64,000 nt of DNA from an uncultured Pseudomonadales bacterium (GTDB lineage Bacteria > Pseudomonadota > Gammaproteobacteria > Pseudomonadales > Porticoccaceae), in the NCBI GenBank assembly GCA_943788875.1, contig CALSSA010000009.1:248001-312000 (forward strand), given 5' to 3'. Below, in pieces: positions 36,967 to 45,844 of this stretch (position 1 is the stretch's first letter; every line of letters starts with the position of its first letter). The translations under genes were made by a program, and so were the position numbers. A model generated the notes under the pieces. It did not search any database and was not told the DNA's origin. It was given only the letters and a program-made list of their open reading frames with translations.

Positions 36967-38706
36967 ATGACACAAAATAAATTACAGGCACAGGTAGAGA
37001 AGCATCTAACGGCTATTTACCAAAATGGTGAAATCAGCGCCGTTAAACACTTTGGCGATGAACTGATCGAACTGATGGGTCTAAGCGATAAAGAGGTGAT
37101 TGAAAACCGCAATATCAATCATTGGGATCAGACCGACAGTCTGGTTATTGCCTATGGCGACTCTGTGCTGGCAGATAATGAAAAACCCCTGCAAACCTTA
37201 AACCGTTTTCTGGATAAATATATGCGCAGCTCAATTAGCGGCGTGCATATACTGCCCTTCTACCCCTTTACCTCCGACGATGGTTTCTCGGTACTGGACT
37301 ATTCCAGCGTCAATGAATCTCTGGGCGACTGGGACCATATTAATGTCATCGCCAATAACTATTCTTTAATGGCAGACCTGGTGGTCAATCACTGCTCTGC
37401 CCGCAGTCCCTGGTTTGAAAATTTTAAACAGGGTCGAGACCCCGGACATAATTTCTTTTACACCGCCAGCCCAGAGGACGATCTAAGCGCGGTGGTGCGG
37501 CCACGCACCAATGACCTGCTGCGGGAAGTCGAAACCGCCACTGGCACCCAGCATGTTTGGTGTACCTTTAGCCATGACCAAGTCGATTTAAACTTTCGCA
37601 ACCCTGAAGTGCTCAAACAGTTTGTCAGCATCATCAAACAGTATCTGGATAATGGCGTGCGTATCTTCCGTCTCGACGCCATCGCCTTTCTGTGGAAAGA
37701 GCTTGGCACTAACTGCCTAAATCTGCCCCAAACCCATGAAATGGTGCGCCTATTTCGAACCCTGATCGAACAGGCTCAGCACGACGCCATTATTATTACC
37801 GAAACCAATATCCCTAATCGCGAAAACCTCAGCTATTTTGGCAATGCCGACGAAGCCCATTGCGTGTATAACTTTTCATTGCCACCGCTATTAGTGAACA
37901 GTTTGGTTACCGGCAGCTGCGCCTATCTTAAACAATGGATGATGAGCATGCCTCCGGCGCGCAATGGCACCGCCTACTTTAACTTTGTCGCCTCTCACGA
38001 TGGCATTGGTTTAAGACCGGCAGAGGGCCTGCTCAGTGACACCGAAATCAATACCCTAGTGACCACCGTGCAGGGTTTTGGTGGCCATGTGTCGTGGCGT
38101 GCACTGGACGATGGCGGCAGCAAACCTTACGAAATTAATATCTCATTATTTGATGCCCTGCAGGGCACTGTGAGTGGCGCAGATAATCTTGGCCTGCAGC
38201 GTTTTGTCTGCGCCCATGCCATTATGCTTGCGCTGGAAGGTATTCCAGCCATCTATATTCACAGCCTGGTTGGCACCCGCAATGACCATCAGCGGGTCGA
38301 AAACAGCGGCCATAATCGAGCCATTAATCGCCATCAATGGGACTACAGCCAGCTTGCAGAGAAGCTTGCCGATCAACATAGCACTCACCATCAAGTGTAT
38401 AACCAACTAAAGCAGTTGCTTCAAATACGTCGTCGCCAAACCGCCTTCCACCCCAATGCGACCCAGTTCACCCTGCATCTGGGCGACCAGCTATTTGGCT
38501 TCTGGCGCCAGAGCCTGGATCGTCAGCAGAGTATTTTTTGTATCAGCAATATCAGTGATCAGGTGCAGCATCTATCCCTGGCCGATATTAATCTGATCGA
38601 CAATGAGCAGTGGCAAGATCTAATCAGCGGGCAAACCTGCATGGCCAATATGCAGTTGCCCATGCAACCCTACCAAACAGTATGGATTACCAATAACCCT
38701 GCATAG
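36967..38706 (+). CDS. GH13 sucrose-phosphorylase-like enzyme, probably glucosylglycerate phosphorylase
   Basis: This 579-residue GH13 subfamily-18-type enzyme has the alpha-amylase barrel with nucleophile D237 (FRLDAIAF), acid/base E279 (IIITETN) and transition-state stabiliser D345 ([10 protein letters not shown]). The GH13_18 branch contains sucrose phosphorylases and the glucosylglycerate phosphorylases found in Meiothermus and E. coli YcjM. Its position right behind gpgP and gpgS makes reversible phosphorolysis of glucosylglycerate to glucose 1-phosphate and glycerate the best guess. Sucrose or glucosylglycerol phosphorylase activity is not excluded. No transporter or glycerate kinase is adjacent. 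Confidence 0.82.
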   Translation: MTQNKLQAQVEKHLTAIYQNGEISAVKHFGDELIELMGLSDKEVIENRNINHWDQTDSLVIAYGDSVLADNEKPLQTLNRFLDKYMRSSISGVHILPFYPFTSDDGFSVLDYSSVNESLGDWDHINVIANNYSLMADLVVNHCSARSPWFENFKQGRDPGHNFFYTASPEDDLSAVVRPRTNDLLREVETATGTQHVWCTFSHDQVDLNFRNPEVLKQFVSIIKQYLDNGVRIFRLDAIAFLWKELGTNCLNLPQTHEMVRLFRTLIEQAQHDAIIITETNIPNRENLSYFGNADEAHCVYNFSLPPLLVNSLVTGSCAYLKQWMMSMPPARNGTAYFNFVASHDGIGLRPAEGLLSDTEINTLVTTVQGFGGHVSWRALDDGGSKPYEINISLFDALQGTVSGADNLGLQRFVCAHAIMLALEGIPAIYIHSLVGTRNDHQRVENSGHNRAINRHQWDYSQLAEKLADQHSTHHQVYNQLKQLLQIRRRQTAFHPNATQFTLHLGDQLFGFWRQSLDRQQSIFCISNISDQVQHLSLADINLIDNEQWQDLISGQTCMANMQLPMQPYQTVWITNNPA

Positions 38707-38757
38707 CAAGACGCAATAAACATATCATTGTGGAAATTATACAACCCTATGCTTATA

Positions 38758-38773
38758 CTGTGCATATATACAG
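38758..38773. promoter_or_regulatory. LexA (SOS) box of dnaE2
   Basis: CTGTGCATATATACAG matches the LexA consensus CTGT-N8-ACAG and ends 30 bp before the dnaE2 start. The presence of a separate box shows that dnaE2 keeps SOS control although it is detached from imuA-imuB. Confidence 0.92.
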
Positions 38774-38803
38774 TATTTATTCCTAATAGCAGTTGTATAA
38801 CTT

Positions 38804-41800
38804 ATGGCCTATGCCGAACTTCATTGCGTCAGCAACTTTACGTTTCTGCGCGGGGCTTCCCACCCTCAAGAATTAGTCCGCACCGCTAGTGCGCTGGGCT
38901 ATAGCGCGCTGGCAATCACCGACGAATGCTCTCTGGCAGGCGTGGTAAAAGCCCATGTCGCCGCCCAAGATTGCGGCTTGCAGCTTATTGTTGGCAGCGA
39001 GTTTCGCCTTGAGGGCCAGCGTCTGATCATTCTGGTCAGCAATCGCCAGTCCTATGCAGAGCTCTCCGCGTTAATTACATTGGCTCGCAGGCGCAGCAGC
39101 AAAGGCGAATACCAATTAGAGTGGACAGACCTCAGCGGCAACCTGCCCAACAGCCTATTAATCTGGTTGCCCAGTGGCGACTTAGAGCCGGATCATGAGG
39201 TCGGCGAACGCCTGAGTTACTGGTTTAAACAGCGCCTATGGATTGGCGTAGAGCATCTGCTCGATGGCAATGAGATCCACCAATATTATTACTACCGCAA
39301 TCTCGCCGCCCTATGGCAACTGCCCATGGTCGCCTGCGGTGATGTACACATGCACAGCAAAGATCGCCGTGCCCTACAAGACACCTTAACCGCCATTCAC
39401 CATAGCTGTTCAGTCATGGAGCTGGGCGACCGGCGCTTCCCCAATGCCGAGCGCCGCCTGCGCAGTCTGCCCCATTTACAAAAACTCTACCCAGCAGCCC
39501 TCTTAGCTGAAACCATTAATATCGCAAAACGCTGCGACTTTAACCTTGAAGAATTGCGCTACCAATATCCCAATGATGTTGTGCCTCAGCATCTAACCCC
39601 CGCCGAGCAACTGCGTTATTTAACCGAGCAAGGGGTAGAAAAACGCTGGCCCAAAGGCCCCTCACAAGCCGTTCGCCAACAGATTGATTATGAACTTACA
39701 GTCATAAGTGAACTACAATACGAATGTTATTTTCTCACCGTACATGACATCGTCGCCTTTGCCCGCAGCCGCCATATTCTCTGCCAAGGCCGCGGCTCCG
39801 CTGCCAACTCCGTAGTCTGTTATTGCCTGTTTATCACCGAAGTGAATCCAGATCAGGTGTCATTATTATTTGAGCGCTTTATCTCCACCGAGCGCAATGA
39901 ACCCCCGGATATCGATGTCGACTTTGAACACGAGCGCCGCGAAGAAGTGATTCAATATATCTACCAGCGCTACGGCCGCGAACGCGCCGCCCTAGCCGCC
40001 ACCGTGATCACCTACAGGCCACGCAGTGCCATTCGCGATGTGGGCAAAGCCCTGGGCCTGGACCCATTATTTATAGAACAACTTAGCCAGTCTCTCTCCT
40101 GGTGGGATCGCAGCACAGACCTGCAAGCACAGTTTGAAAAAGCCGGTGCCAGAGGGGCTATGGCCGAGCATTTCTACAATTTATTACAAGAGATTCTAGG
40201 CTTCCCCCGCCATCTCTCCCAACATGTGGGCGGCTTTATTATCACCAAAAGCCCCATCAGCACCTTGGTACCGGTAGAAAATGCCAGCATGCCCGACCGC
40301 ACCGTGATCCAATGGGACAAAGAAGATATCGAAGCCCTAGGCCTGCTTAAAATCGATATTCTGGCCCTGGGAATGCTCACCGCCATCCATCGCTGCTTTG
40401 ATCTTATTCGTGGCCATCAGGGCATTGACCTCAGTATGCAGGCCATCCCCAAACAAGATAGCGCCACCTACAATATGCTGTGTAAAGCCGATAGCGTAGG
40501 CGTATTTCAAATTGAATCCCGCGCCCAAATGGCCATGCTACCCAGACTTAAACCCCGCTGCTTTTATGATCTGGTCATCGAAATCGCCATCGTGCGCCCC
40601 GGCCCCATTCAAGGCGGCATGGTGCACCCCTATCTAAAACGCCGCCAGGGCTTAGAGCAAGTCAGCTACCCCCACCCAGAAATTAAAGCCGTACTGGAAC
40701 GCACCTTAGGCATCCCCGTTTTCCAAGAACAGGTGATTCGCCTGGCCATGGTTGCCGCAGGCTTTAGCGGCGGCCAAGCTGACCAACTGCGCCGCGCCAT
40801 GGCCAGCTGGGGCAAAAACTCCGAGCGCAACAATGAACTGCTCGGCTTTAAACAAAAACTTATCGACGGCATGTTAGCCCGCGGCTACGACCTAGACTTT
40901 GCCGAACGCCTATTTCGCCAGATACAGGGCTTTGGCGTTTACGGCTTCCCGGAATCACACTCCGCCAGCTTCGCCCTGCTCGCCTATGTGTCCGCCTGGT
41001 TAAAATGCCACTACCCCGCCGCCTTCTACTGCGCCCTGTTAAATAGCCAACCCATGGGTTTTTACTCCGCCTCCCAGCTGGTACAAGATGCCCAGCGCCA
41101 TAAAATAAAAGTCCTGCCCATTGATGTACTTTACAGCGGCTGGGATCATTCCTTAGAAGGCGATGCTAATACCCCAACACTGCGCCTTGGCATGCGCCTT
41201 ATCAAAGGCCTAGCCTTTAACACCGCACAGAAAATAACTCATAGCGACCGCCAATTTAAAACCATCGCCCAACTCACCAATAGCACCAGCCTCTCCAGAG
41301 CCGAACTCAGCCATCTAAGCAGCGCCGGCGCCCTAAAATCACTCACAGAAAATCGCCGGCAAGCCCATTGGCAGGCACTGGTGATCGACAGCAGCACCAG
41401 CCTTTTGCAACAGTCCGAGCAAGAGACAGTAGACTTACAAACCCCCAGCGAAACCGAAAACCTCTATGCGGATTACAGCCACACCGGCCTATCCCTAGGC
41501 CGCCACCCCATGGAATTACTCCGAGAACAGTTCCCTGTTTTTCGTCAATGCAAACGCCATGCAGATTTAGCCGAGTTAGGCCATCGCCGCTTTGTGCGCA
41601 TAGCAGGATTAGTCACCGGCAAACAGCGCCCAGGCACCGCCTCTGGCGTAGTGTTTTTAACGCTGGAAGATGAGACCGGCAATAGCAATGTGGTGGTCTG
41701 GCAAAGCGTACAAAAAAACTGCCGACAGGCGTTGTTAAAGGCACAGCTATTAATGGTGAAAGGTGTGGTGGAAACAGATGGTGCCGTGGTACATGTGATT

Positions 41801-41893
41801 GCGCAGGAATTAACCGATTGCTCTGAGTTATTGTCTCGTATCGACAAAGAGACTGGTGATGGAGTTGAGATCAAATCGCGGAATTTTAGGTAA
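38804..41893 (+). CDS. dnaE2: Error-prone DNA polymerase DnaE2 (ImuC)
   Basis: DnaE2 is the C-family polymerase that, with ImuA and ImuB, performs SOS-induced translesion synthesis. The 1029-residue product is the usual length. It opens with a PHP domain (ELHCVSNFTFLRGASHPQELV, then ALAITDE), followed by the polymerase core with catalytic aspartates in PPDIDVDFEHERR and ILCQGRGSAANSVVCY. Tandem HhH and OB-fold regions form the C-terminal third (RFVRIAGLVTGKQRPGTASG, LTLEDETGNSNVVVW). It is preceded by its own LexA box and separated from imuB by the acyl-CoA ligase and glucosylglycerate genes. Confidence 0.96.
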   Translation: MAYAELHCVSNFTFLRGASHPQELVRTASALGYSALAITDECSLAGVVKAHVAAQDCGLQLIVGSEFRLEGQRLIILVSNRQSYAELSALITLARRRSSKGEYQLEWTDLSGNLPNSLLIWLPSGDLEPDHEVGERLSYWFKQRLWIGVEHLLDGNEIHQYYYYRNLAALWQLPMVACGDVHMHSKDRRALQDTLTAIHHSCSVMELGDRRFPNAERRLRSLPHLQKLYPAALLAETINIAKRCDFNLEELRYQYPNDVVPQHLTPAEQLRYLTEQGVEKRWPKGPSQAVRQQIDYELTVISELQYECYFLTVHDIVAFARSRHILCQGRGSAANSVVCYCLFITEVNPDQVSLLFERFISTERNEPPDIDVDFEHERREEVIQYIYQRYGRERAALAATVITYRPRSAIRDVGKALGLDPLFIEQLSQSLSWWDRSTDLQAQFEKAGARGAMAEHFYNLLQEILGFPRHLSQHVGGFIITKSPISTLVPVENASMPDRTVIQWDKEDIEALGLLKIDILALGMLTAIHRCFDLIRGHQGIDLSMQAIPKQDSATYNMLCKADSVGVFQIESRAQMAMLPRLKPRCFYDLVIEIAIVRPGPIQGGMVHPYLKRRQGLEQVSYPHPEIKAVLERTLGIPVFQEQVIRLAMVAAGFSGGQADQLRRAMASWGKNSERNNELLGFKQKLIDGMLARGYDLDFAERLFRQIQGFGVYGFPESHSASFALLAYVSAWLKCHYPAAFYCALLNSQPMGFYSASQLVQDAQRHKIKVLPIDVLYSGWDHSLEGDANTPTLRLGMRLIKGLAFNTAQKITHSDRQFKTIAQLTNSTSLSRAELSHLSSAGALKSLTENRRQAHWQALVIDSSTSLLQQSEQETVDLQTPSETENLYADYSHTGLSLGRHPMELLREQFPVFRQCKRHADLAELGHRRFVRIAGLVTGKQRPGTASGVVFLTLEDETGNSNVVVWQSVQKNCRQALLKAQLLMVKGVVETDGAVVHVIAQELTDCSELLSRIDKETGDGVEIKSRNFR

Positions 41894-41907
41894 TAAACCC
41901 ACCCAAT

Positions 41908-42055
41908 GTCATGTTGAGTGAAACGAAACATCTCTAGATCCTTCACTGCGCTCAGCATGCCCCGCGAAGCGTTTTGGGTACAGGATCACAAAGTGCGGAG
42001 TCATCCTGAGGCACAGCCAAAGGGTCTCTTTGGCAAATCTACCCTGACCCTTTGG
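41908..42055. repeat. Dispersed inverted-repeat element downstream of dnaE2
   Basis: In the 289-bp gap after dnaE2, GTCATGTTGAGTGAAACGAA (starting 41908) and TTCACTGCGCTCAGCATGCC (ending 41961) form an imperfect inverted repeat. A second degenerate left arm, GTCATCCTGAGGCACAGCC, starts at 42000. The right arm recurs at 46933-46956. This is the kind of GTCATnnTGAG...CTCAnnATGAC palindrome scattered in many bacterial genomes. No ORF is credible in the gap, and I see nothing else in it up to the SDR gene. Confidence 0.6.
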
Positions 42056-42182
42056 TCGATAAATTTTCCCAGCCCACTACAGCCAATCTACCTACTGTAG
42101 TAGGATGGAAAAAGTCAAAGTGCCACCTGCCGCCGTATAAACGCCTAGCAGACAAAGAGCACTATAAAAAAGGGTAATCGCA

Positions 42183-43115
42183 ATGAAAAACTTTTCCAAC
42201 AAAGTCGCAGTCATCACCGGTGCCGGTTCAGGCATGGGCCGCTATTTAGCCATACTCCTAGCCAAAGCAGGCGCCAATATCGCCGCCTGCGAGATCAATC
42301 AAACCACCCTCGCAGAAACTGTGGCTTTACTCGCAGACTACAATGTAAAAGTCTCCAGCCATATTTTAGATGTTGCCGACAAGGCCGCTATTGAAGCATT
42401 GCCCGAGCAGGTAATTGCCCAGCATGGCCATGTTGATCTGGTGTTTAACAATGCCGGGGTCACCGTTGATTCCTCCTTTGAAGATCTGTCTGAAAACGAC
42501 TGGGACTGGGTGTTTAATATCAATTTACAGGGCGTTATTAATTCTAGCCGCGCCTTTTTGCCCCATTTAAAACAGCGTCCCGAAGCGGCCCTAATCAATA
42601 CCTCTTCTATCTTCGGCATGATTGCTCTCGAACGGCAGTCGGTGTACCACACCGCCAAATTTGCCGTGCGTGGCTTTACCGAGTGTCTGGCCAAAGAAAT
42701 GAAAGGCAGCAATGTGCAGATTCACTGCGTGCATCCGGGCCATATTGGTACCAATATTGTTACCAATGGGCGCATGAACAAGAGCGAAGAGTCAGCGAAC
42801 TCGATGCAGCGTCTGGTGGGTAAAGTGATGGGTCTGGGCAATAGTCAGGAAGAGTTAGCCGCCTTCTTCCGCAACAATGGCATGCATGCCAGTCGCGCCT
42901 CGCAAATTATTCTCGATGGCGTGCGCAAAAACCGCAGCCGCATTATGGTCGGTGCCGATGCCAAATTGATGGATTTATCCCAGCGCCTAACGCCCATGCA
43001 CTACGAGAAACTATTTCCATTATTTACCCTGCCTCTGACCTTGCTGCGCAATAAGAAGCCCCTTAAAGGCATGCCGGTCGAAACCAGCGTAGAAACCATA
43101 AAAGGAACCGCATAA
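42183..43115 (+). CDS. Short-chain dehydrogenase/reductase
   Basis: This 310-residue classical SDR has the NAD(P) motif TGAGSGMGRYLA (12-23), NNAG at 89-92, and the catalytic triad S141 or S142, Y155 and K159 (SVYHTAKFAV). The extra 60 residues at the C-terminus (IMVGADAKLMDLSQRL ...) are typical of SDRs found beside Baeyer-Villiger-type monooxygenases. Two bases separate it from the next gene, so the pair is co-translated. Together they may oxidise an alcohol to a ketone and then to an ester or acid; the substrate is unknown. Confidence 0.88.
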   Translation: MKNFSNKVAVITGAGSGMGRYLAILLAKAGANIAACEINQTTLAETVALLADYNVKVSSHILDVADKAAIEALPEQVIAQHGHVDLVFNNAGVTVDSSFEDLSENDWDWVFNINLQGVINSSRAFLPHLKQRPEAALINTSSIFGMIALERQSVYHTAKFAVRGFTECLAKEMKGSNVQIHCVHPGHIGTNIVTNGRMNKSEESANSMQRLVGKVMGLGNSQEELAAFFRNNGMHASRASQIILDGVRKNRSRIMVGADAKLMDLSQRLTPMHYEKLFPLFTLPLTLLRNKKPLKGMPVETSVETIKGTA

Positions 43116-43117
43116 GC

Positions 43118-44587
43118 ATGGACCATAGAGACGTTATTATTGTAGGCGCTGGCCTCAGTGGCATTGGCGCGGCTTACCACCTCAAGGATAAATGCCCCGA
43201 CCGCAGCTATCTGCTGCTGGAGTCACGCAAGGCCATGGGCGGCACCTGGGACCTGTTCCGCTATCCCGGTATTCGCAGCGACAGTGATATGCATACTCTG
43301 GGCTACAGTTTTAAACCCTGGGAAAGCAAAAAAGCCATTGCCGATGGCCCGGCTATTCTTAACTACGTGCGCGAAACCGCCGCGGAAAATGCGATTGAGC
43401 AGCATATTCGGTATGGCCACCGCCTAATCAGTGCCAGCTGGTGTTCCAAGCAGTCGGTTTGGACTCTGGATATCAGGCAAGATAACAGCGATGCCGTGGT
43501 GCAGATGACCTGTAACTTTCTCTATATGTGTGCAGGCTACTACAACTATGATCAGCCCCATGACCCACAGTTTCCTGAGGTAGATGCATTTAAAGGCACC
43601 TTTATTCACCCGCAGTTTTGGCCCAAAGATCTGGATTACCAAGACAAGCGCGTGGTGATTATTGGCTCTGGCGCCACAGCCATGACGCTGCTGCCCGCCA
43701 TGACCGATAAAGCTAAGCAGGTGACCATGCTGCAGCGCTCACCCACCTATGTGGTTACCCGCCCCTCTGAAGACTGGTTTGCCAATGGCCTGCGCAAAAT
43801 CTTGCCGGCCGGCTGGGCCTATGCCATTACGCGGGTCAGAAATGTCCTGTTTCAGGAAGTGCTGTTTAAGATGTCTCAAGCCTTTCCCAGGGCCGCCAAA
43901 TCATTCTTTATTGGCGAGGTGCGCAGGAAACTCGGCAAAGGCTACGATGTCGACAAGCACTTTACCCCCAAGTATTTCCCCTGGGATCAACGCCTCTGTC
44001 TGGTGCCCGATGAAGATATGTTTAACGCCATTAACAGTGGTGGCGCCAATGTGGTCACCGAGCATATTAAACGCTTTACCAAGACCGGTATTGAGCTGGA
44101 AACCGGCGAGCATTTGGAGGCAGATATTATTGTTAGCGCCACGGGTTTAAAACTATTGGTGATGGGCGGCGCTACCTTTAGCGTGGATGGCGAGGCGGTA
44201 GATTTCTCCAACCAGACCACCTACAAAGGCCTAATGGTCTCTGATGTGCCCAATATGGTCAGTATCTTTGGCTATATCAATGCCTCCTGGACATTGCGCG
44301 CTGACTTGGCGGCTGAATGGGTGTGTAAAGCCCTAAACCATATGAGCAGCACCCAGACCACAAAGATGGTGCCAGTGGTACCAGACGCATTAAAAGATAT
44401 GCCCACCAAAGACTGGATTGCCGATTTCCCCGCCGGTTATATGCAGCGCAGTATGCATCTGCAGCCCAGACAGGGTGATCAGGCGCCCTGGGTGAATAGC
44501 CAAAATTTCCGTAAGGAGCGGGCGCTATTTGGTCAGTCTTTGGCGTCTGATAAAGCCTTGCACTTTAGTGCGGTGTCAAATGGGTAA
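43118..44587 (+). CDS. Flavin-containing monooxygenase, Baeyer-Villiger type
   Basis: The 489-residue enzyme has an N-terminal FAD Rossmann motif (VGAGLSGIGAA, about 9-19) with GGTWDLFRYPGIRSDSDM following, a BVMO fingerprint FKGTFIHPQFWP (FxGxxxHxxxWP) and a second Rossmann motif IIGSGATAMTLLPA for NADPH. Members insert oxygen next to a ketone or oxidise N or S atoms. It is the second gene of a tight pair with the SDR. Base composition and style look like the surroundings, so there is no clear sign of recent transfer. Confidence 0.88.
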   Translation: MDHRDVIIVGAGLSGIGAAYHLKDKCPDRSYLLLESRKAMGGTWDLFRYPGIRSDSDMHTLGYSFKPWESKKAIADGPAILNYVRETAAENAIEQHIRYGHRLISASWCSKQSVWTLDIRQDNSDAVVQMTCNFLYMCAGYYNYDQPHDPQFPEVDAFKGTFIHPQFWPKDLDYQDKRVVIIGSGATAMTLLPAMTDKAKQVTMLQRSPTYVVTRPSEDWFANGLRKILPAGWAYAITRVRNVLFQEVLFKMSQAFPRAAKSFFIGEVRRKLGKGYDVDKHFTPKYFPWDQRLCLVPDEDMFNAINSGGANVVTEHIKRFTKTGIELETGEHLEADIIVSATGLKLLVMGGATFSVDGEAVDFSNQTTYKGLMVSDVPNMVSIFGYINASWTLRADLAAEWVCKALNHMSSTQTTKMVPVVPDALKDMPTKDWIADFPAGYMQRSMHLQPRQGDQAPWVNSQNFRKERALFGQSLASDKALHFSAVSNG

Positions 44588-44650
44588 GGGGCTATTTTAC
44601 TGAATTAGAGAGTTCCTCCACCAACCCCCGTTAACTAATCACCCCTACCC

Positions 44651-45343
44651 ATGAGTAAAAACAAAAGACTCCTCAAACCCGGCAGCAGACTCAGCCACTT
44701 AGCCAATATGGTCGAGCCCCCATACACAACCATCTGGGACTGTTGCTGTGATCATGGCCTGCTCGGTATGTCGCTGCTCAGGGACCAATACGCCGATGAA
44801 GTAATCTTTGTCGATATTGTCGCGGATATTCTAGCTAGCCTTACAGCGAGACTAGAACGCAGCTTCCCCCAGGATCAATACCGCTGGCAAGTGCGCTGCG
44901 AGGATATCAACAATATCCTCGTACCCCCTGAAGATTCTCAGCTATTTATTATCGCCGGCGTTGGCCCACACCAAACCATTGAGTTTATAGACAACCTCTG
45001 TGCCTCGGCACCTGACACCGAATTTGATCTGCTAATTTGCTGTGTTCATGGCAGCTATTCTGTGCGAGAGGAACTGATTAAAAAGGGCTATGGACTCAAG
45101 AACGAGCAGATCATCTTTGAAAACAATCGCTTCTACGAAGCCATTTATGTGTCAAAGAAAATTGCAGATAAACCCATTGTAAATACAGGCAGTCAGATGT
45201 GGCACTGGCCAGACCCAGTTCATCAGGACTACTGGCACCGGGTCGTTGGCCATTATCGACAAAAAGCCAAATCAGACCCAACGCACTATCAGCCCATTAT
45301 TGAGCGCTATAAGCTATTGCGAGACTCAATTACTCGCAATTAA
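44651..45343 (+). CDS. SAM-dependent methyltransferase, TrmK-like (tRNA m1A22 family)
   Basis: The 230-residue protein resembles the TrmK/COG2384 family, which methylates A22 of tRNA. The N-terminal RLSHLANMV leads to a SAM loop (TIWDCCCDHGLLGMSLL), where the usual DIGTDH reads DCCCDH. An acidic strand end (VIFVDIV) and the FIIAGVGPHQTIEFI segment follow. In the TrmK family the latter holds the base-binding region. The C-terminus (WPDPVHQDYWHRVVGHYRQKA) differs from Bacillus TrmK. It is 63 bp after the monooxygenase gene and not obviously co-regulated. Confidence 0.65.
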   Translation: MSKNKRLLKPGSRLSHLANMVEPPYTTIWDCCCDHGLLGMSLLRDQYADEVIFVDIVADILASLTARLERSFPQDQYRWQVRCEDINNILVPPEDSQLFIIAGVGPHQTIEFIDNLCASAPDTEFDLLICCVHGSYSVREELIKKGYGLKNEQIIFENNRFYEAIYVSKKIADKPIVNTGSQMWHWPDPVHQDYWHRVVGHYRQKAKSDPTHYQPIIERYKLLRDSITRN

Positions 45344-45374
45344 CAGGTAATAATCACCTATATAACAAGCACAG

Positions 45375-45406
45375 TTGACACTAGACTATACTCCAAGGTT
45401 TATAGT
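45375..45406 (+). promoter_or_regulatory. MerR-type promoter/operator of the metal-efflux operon
   Basis: A -35 TTGACA (45375-45380) and -10 TATAGT (45401-45406) are separated by 20 bp, the overlong spacer characteristic of MerR-family promoters. A dyad ACTATA ... TATAGT (45385-45406) covers the spacer and the -10 element. The regulator gene starts 22 bp after the -10, so the operon is likely autoregulated. Confidence 0.72.
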
Positions 45407-45427
45407 TACCCTATGGAGTCAAAATCG

Positions 45428-45841
45428 ATGTTAAAAATAGGCCAACTCGCCACCCAAGCCAAGGTATCCAGAGATACCCTGCGGTTTTATGAAAAGCACG
45501 GTTTAATCACCCCAACTAATCGCAACGTCGCCGGTTATCGCCTCTATTCCGACAGCGACATCCATCGCATTAGCTTTATTCTCAGCGCTAAAGAAGTCGG
45601 CTTTACCCTCAATGAAATACACCAGCTACTGGAGCTAGAAGTCACCAAAGACCAAAAGTCCTGCGAAGATGTAAAGCAGTTTGTCGACACCAAAATCGCC
45701 ATCGTTAATCAGCGCCTCGCCGAGATAAAGCGCATAAAAAAATCCCTGCAAACCCTCAGCAATGCCTGCTGTGGCGGCGACGAGCCCGCCACCCATTGCA
45801 CTATTCTTGAAGCCTTGGGTGACCAAGCCAATCAGGCCTAA
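45428..45841 (+). CDS. zntR: ZntR-like MerR-family metal-responsive regulator
   Basis: I choose ATG 45428 because GGAG lies nine bases upstream and because the protein then aligns with E. coli ZntR from its first residue. An ATG at 45413 overlaps that ribosome binding site. With this start the 137-residue product has cysteines at 79, 114, 115 and 124 and H123, the same cysteine numbers as the zinc-binding ones in ZntR. The MerR DNA-binding domain (MLKIGQLATQAKVSRDTLRF) is followed by a long dimerisation helix. It is three bases ahead of the permease gene. CadR/PbrR-type specificity is the alternative. Confidence 0.85.
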   Translation: MLKIGQLATQAKVSRDTLRFYEKHGLITPTNRNVAGYRLYSDSDIHRISFILSAKEVGFTLNEIHQLLELEVTKDQKSCEDVKQFVDTKIAIVNQRLAEIKRIKKSLQTLSNACCGGDEPATHCTILEALGDQANQA

Positions 45842-45844
45842 ATC

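Noticed and set aside
30815-41893. imuAB to dnaE2 interval considered as a prophage or genomic island
   Set aside because: There is no integrase, attachment-site repeat, phage gene or obvious composition shift; the inserted genes are metabolic.
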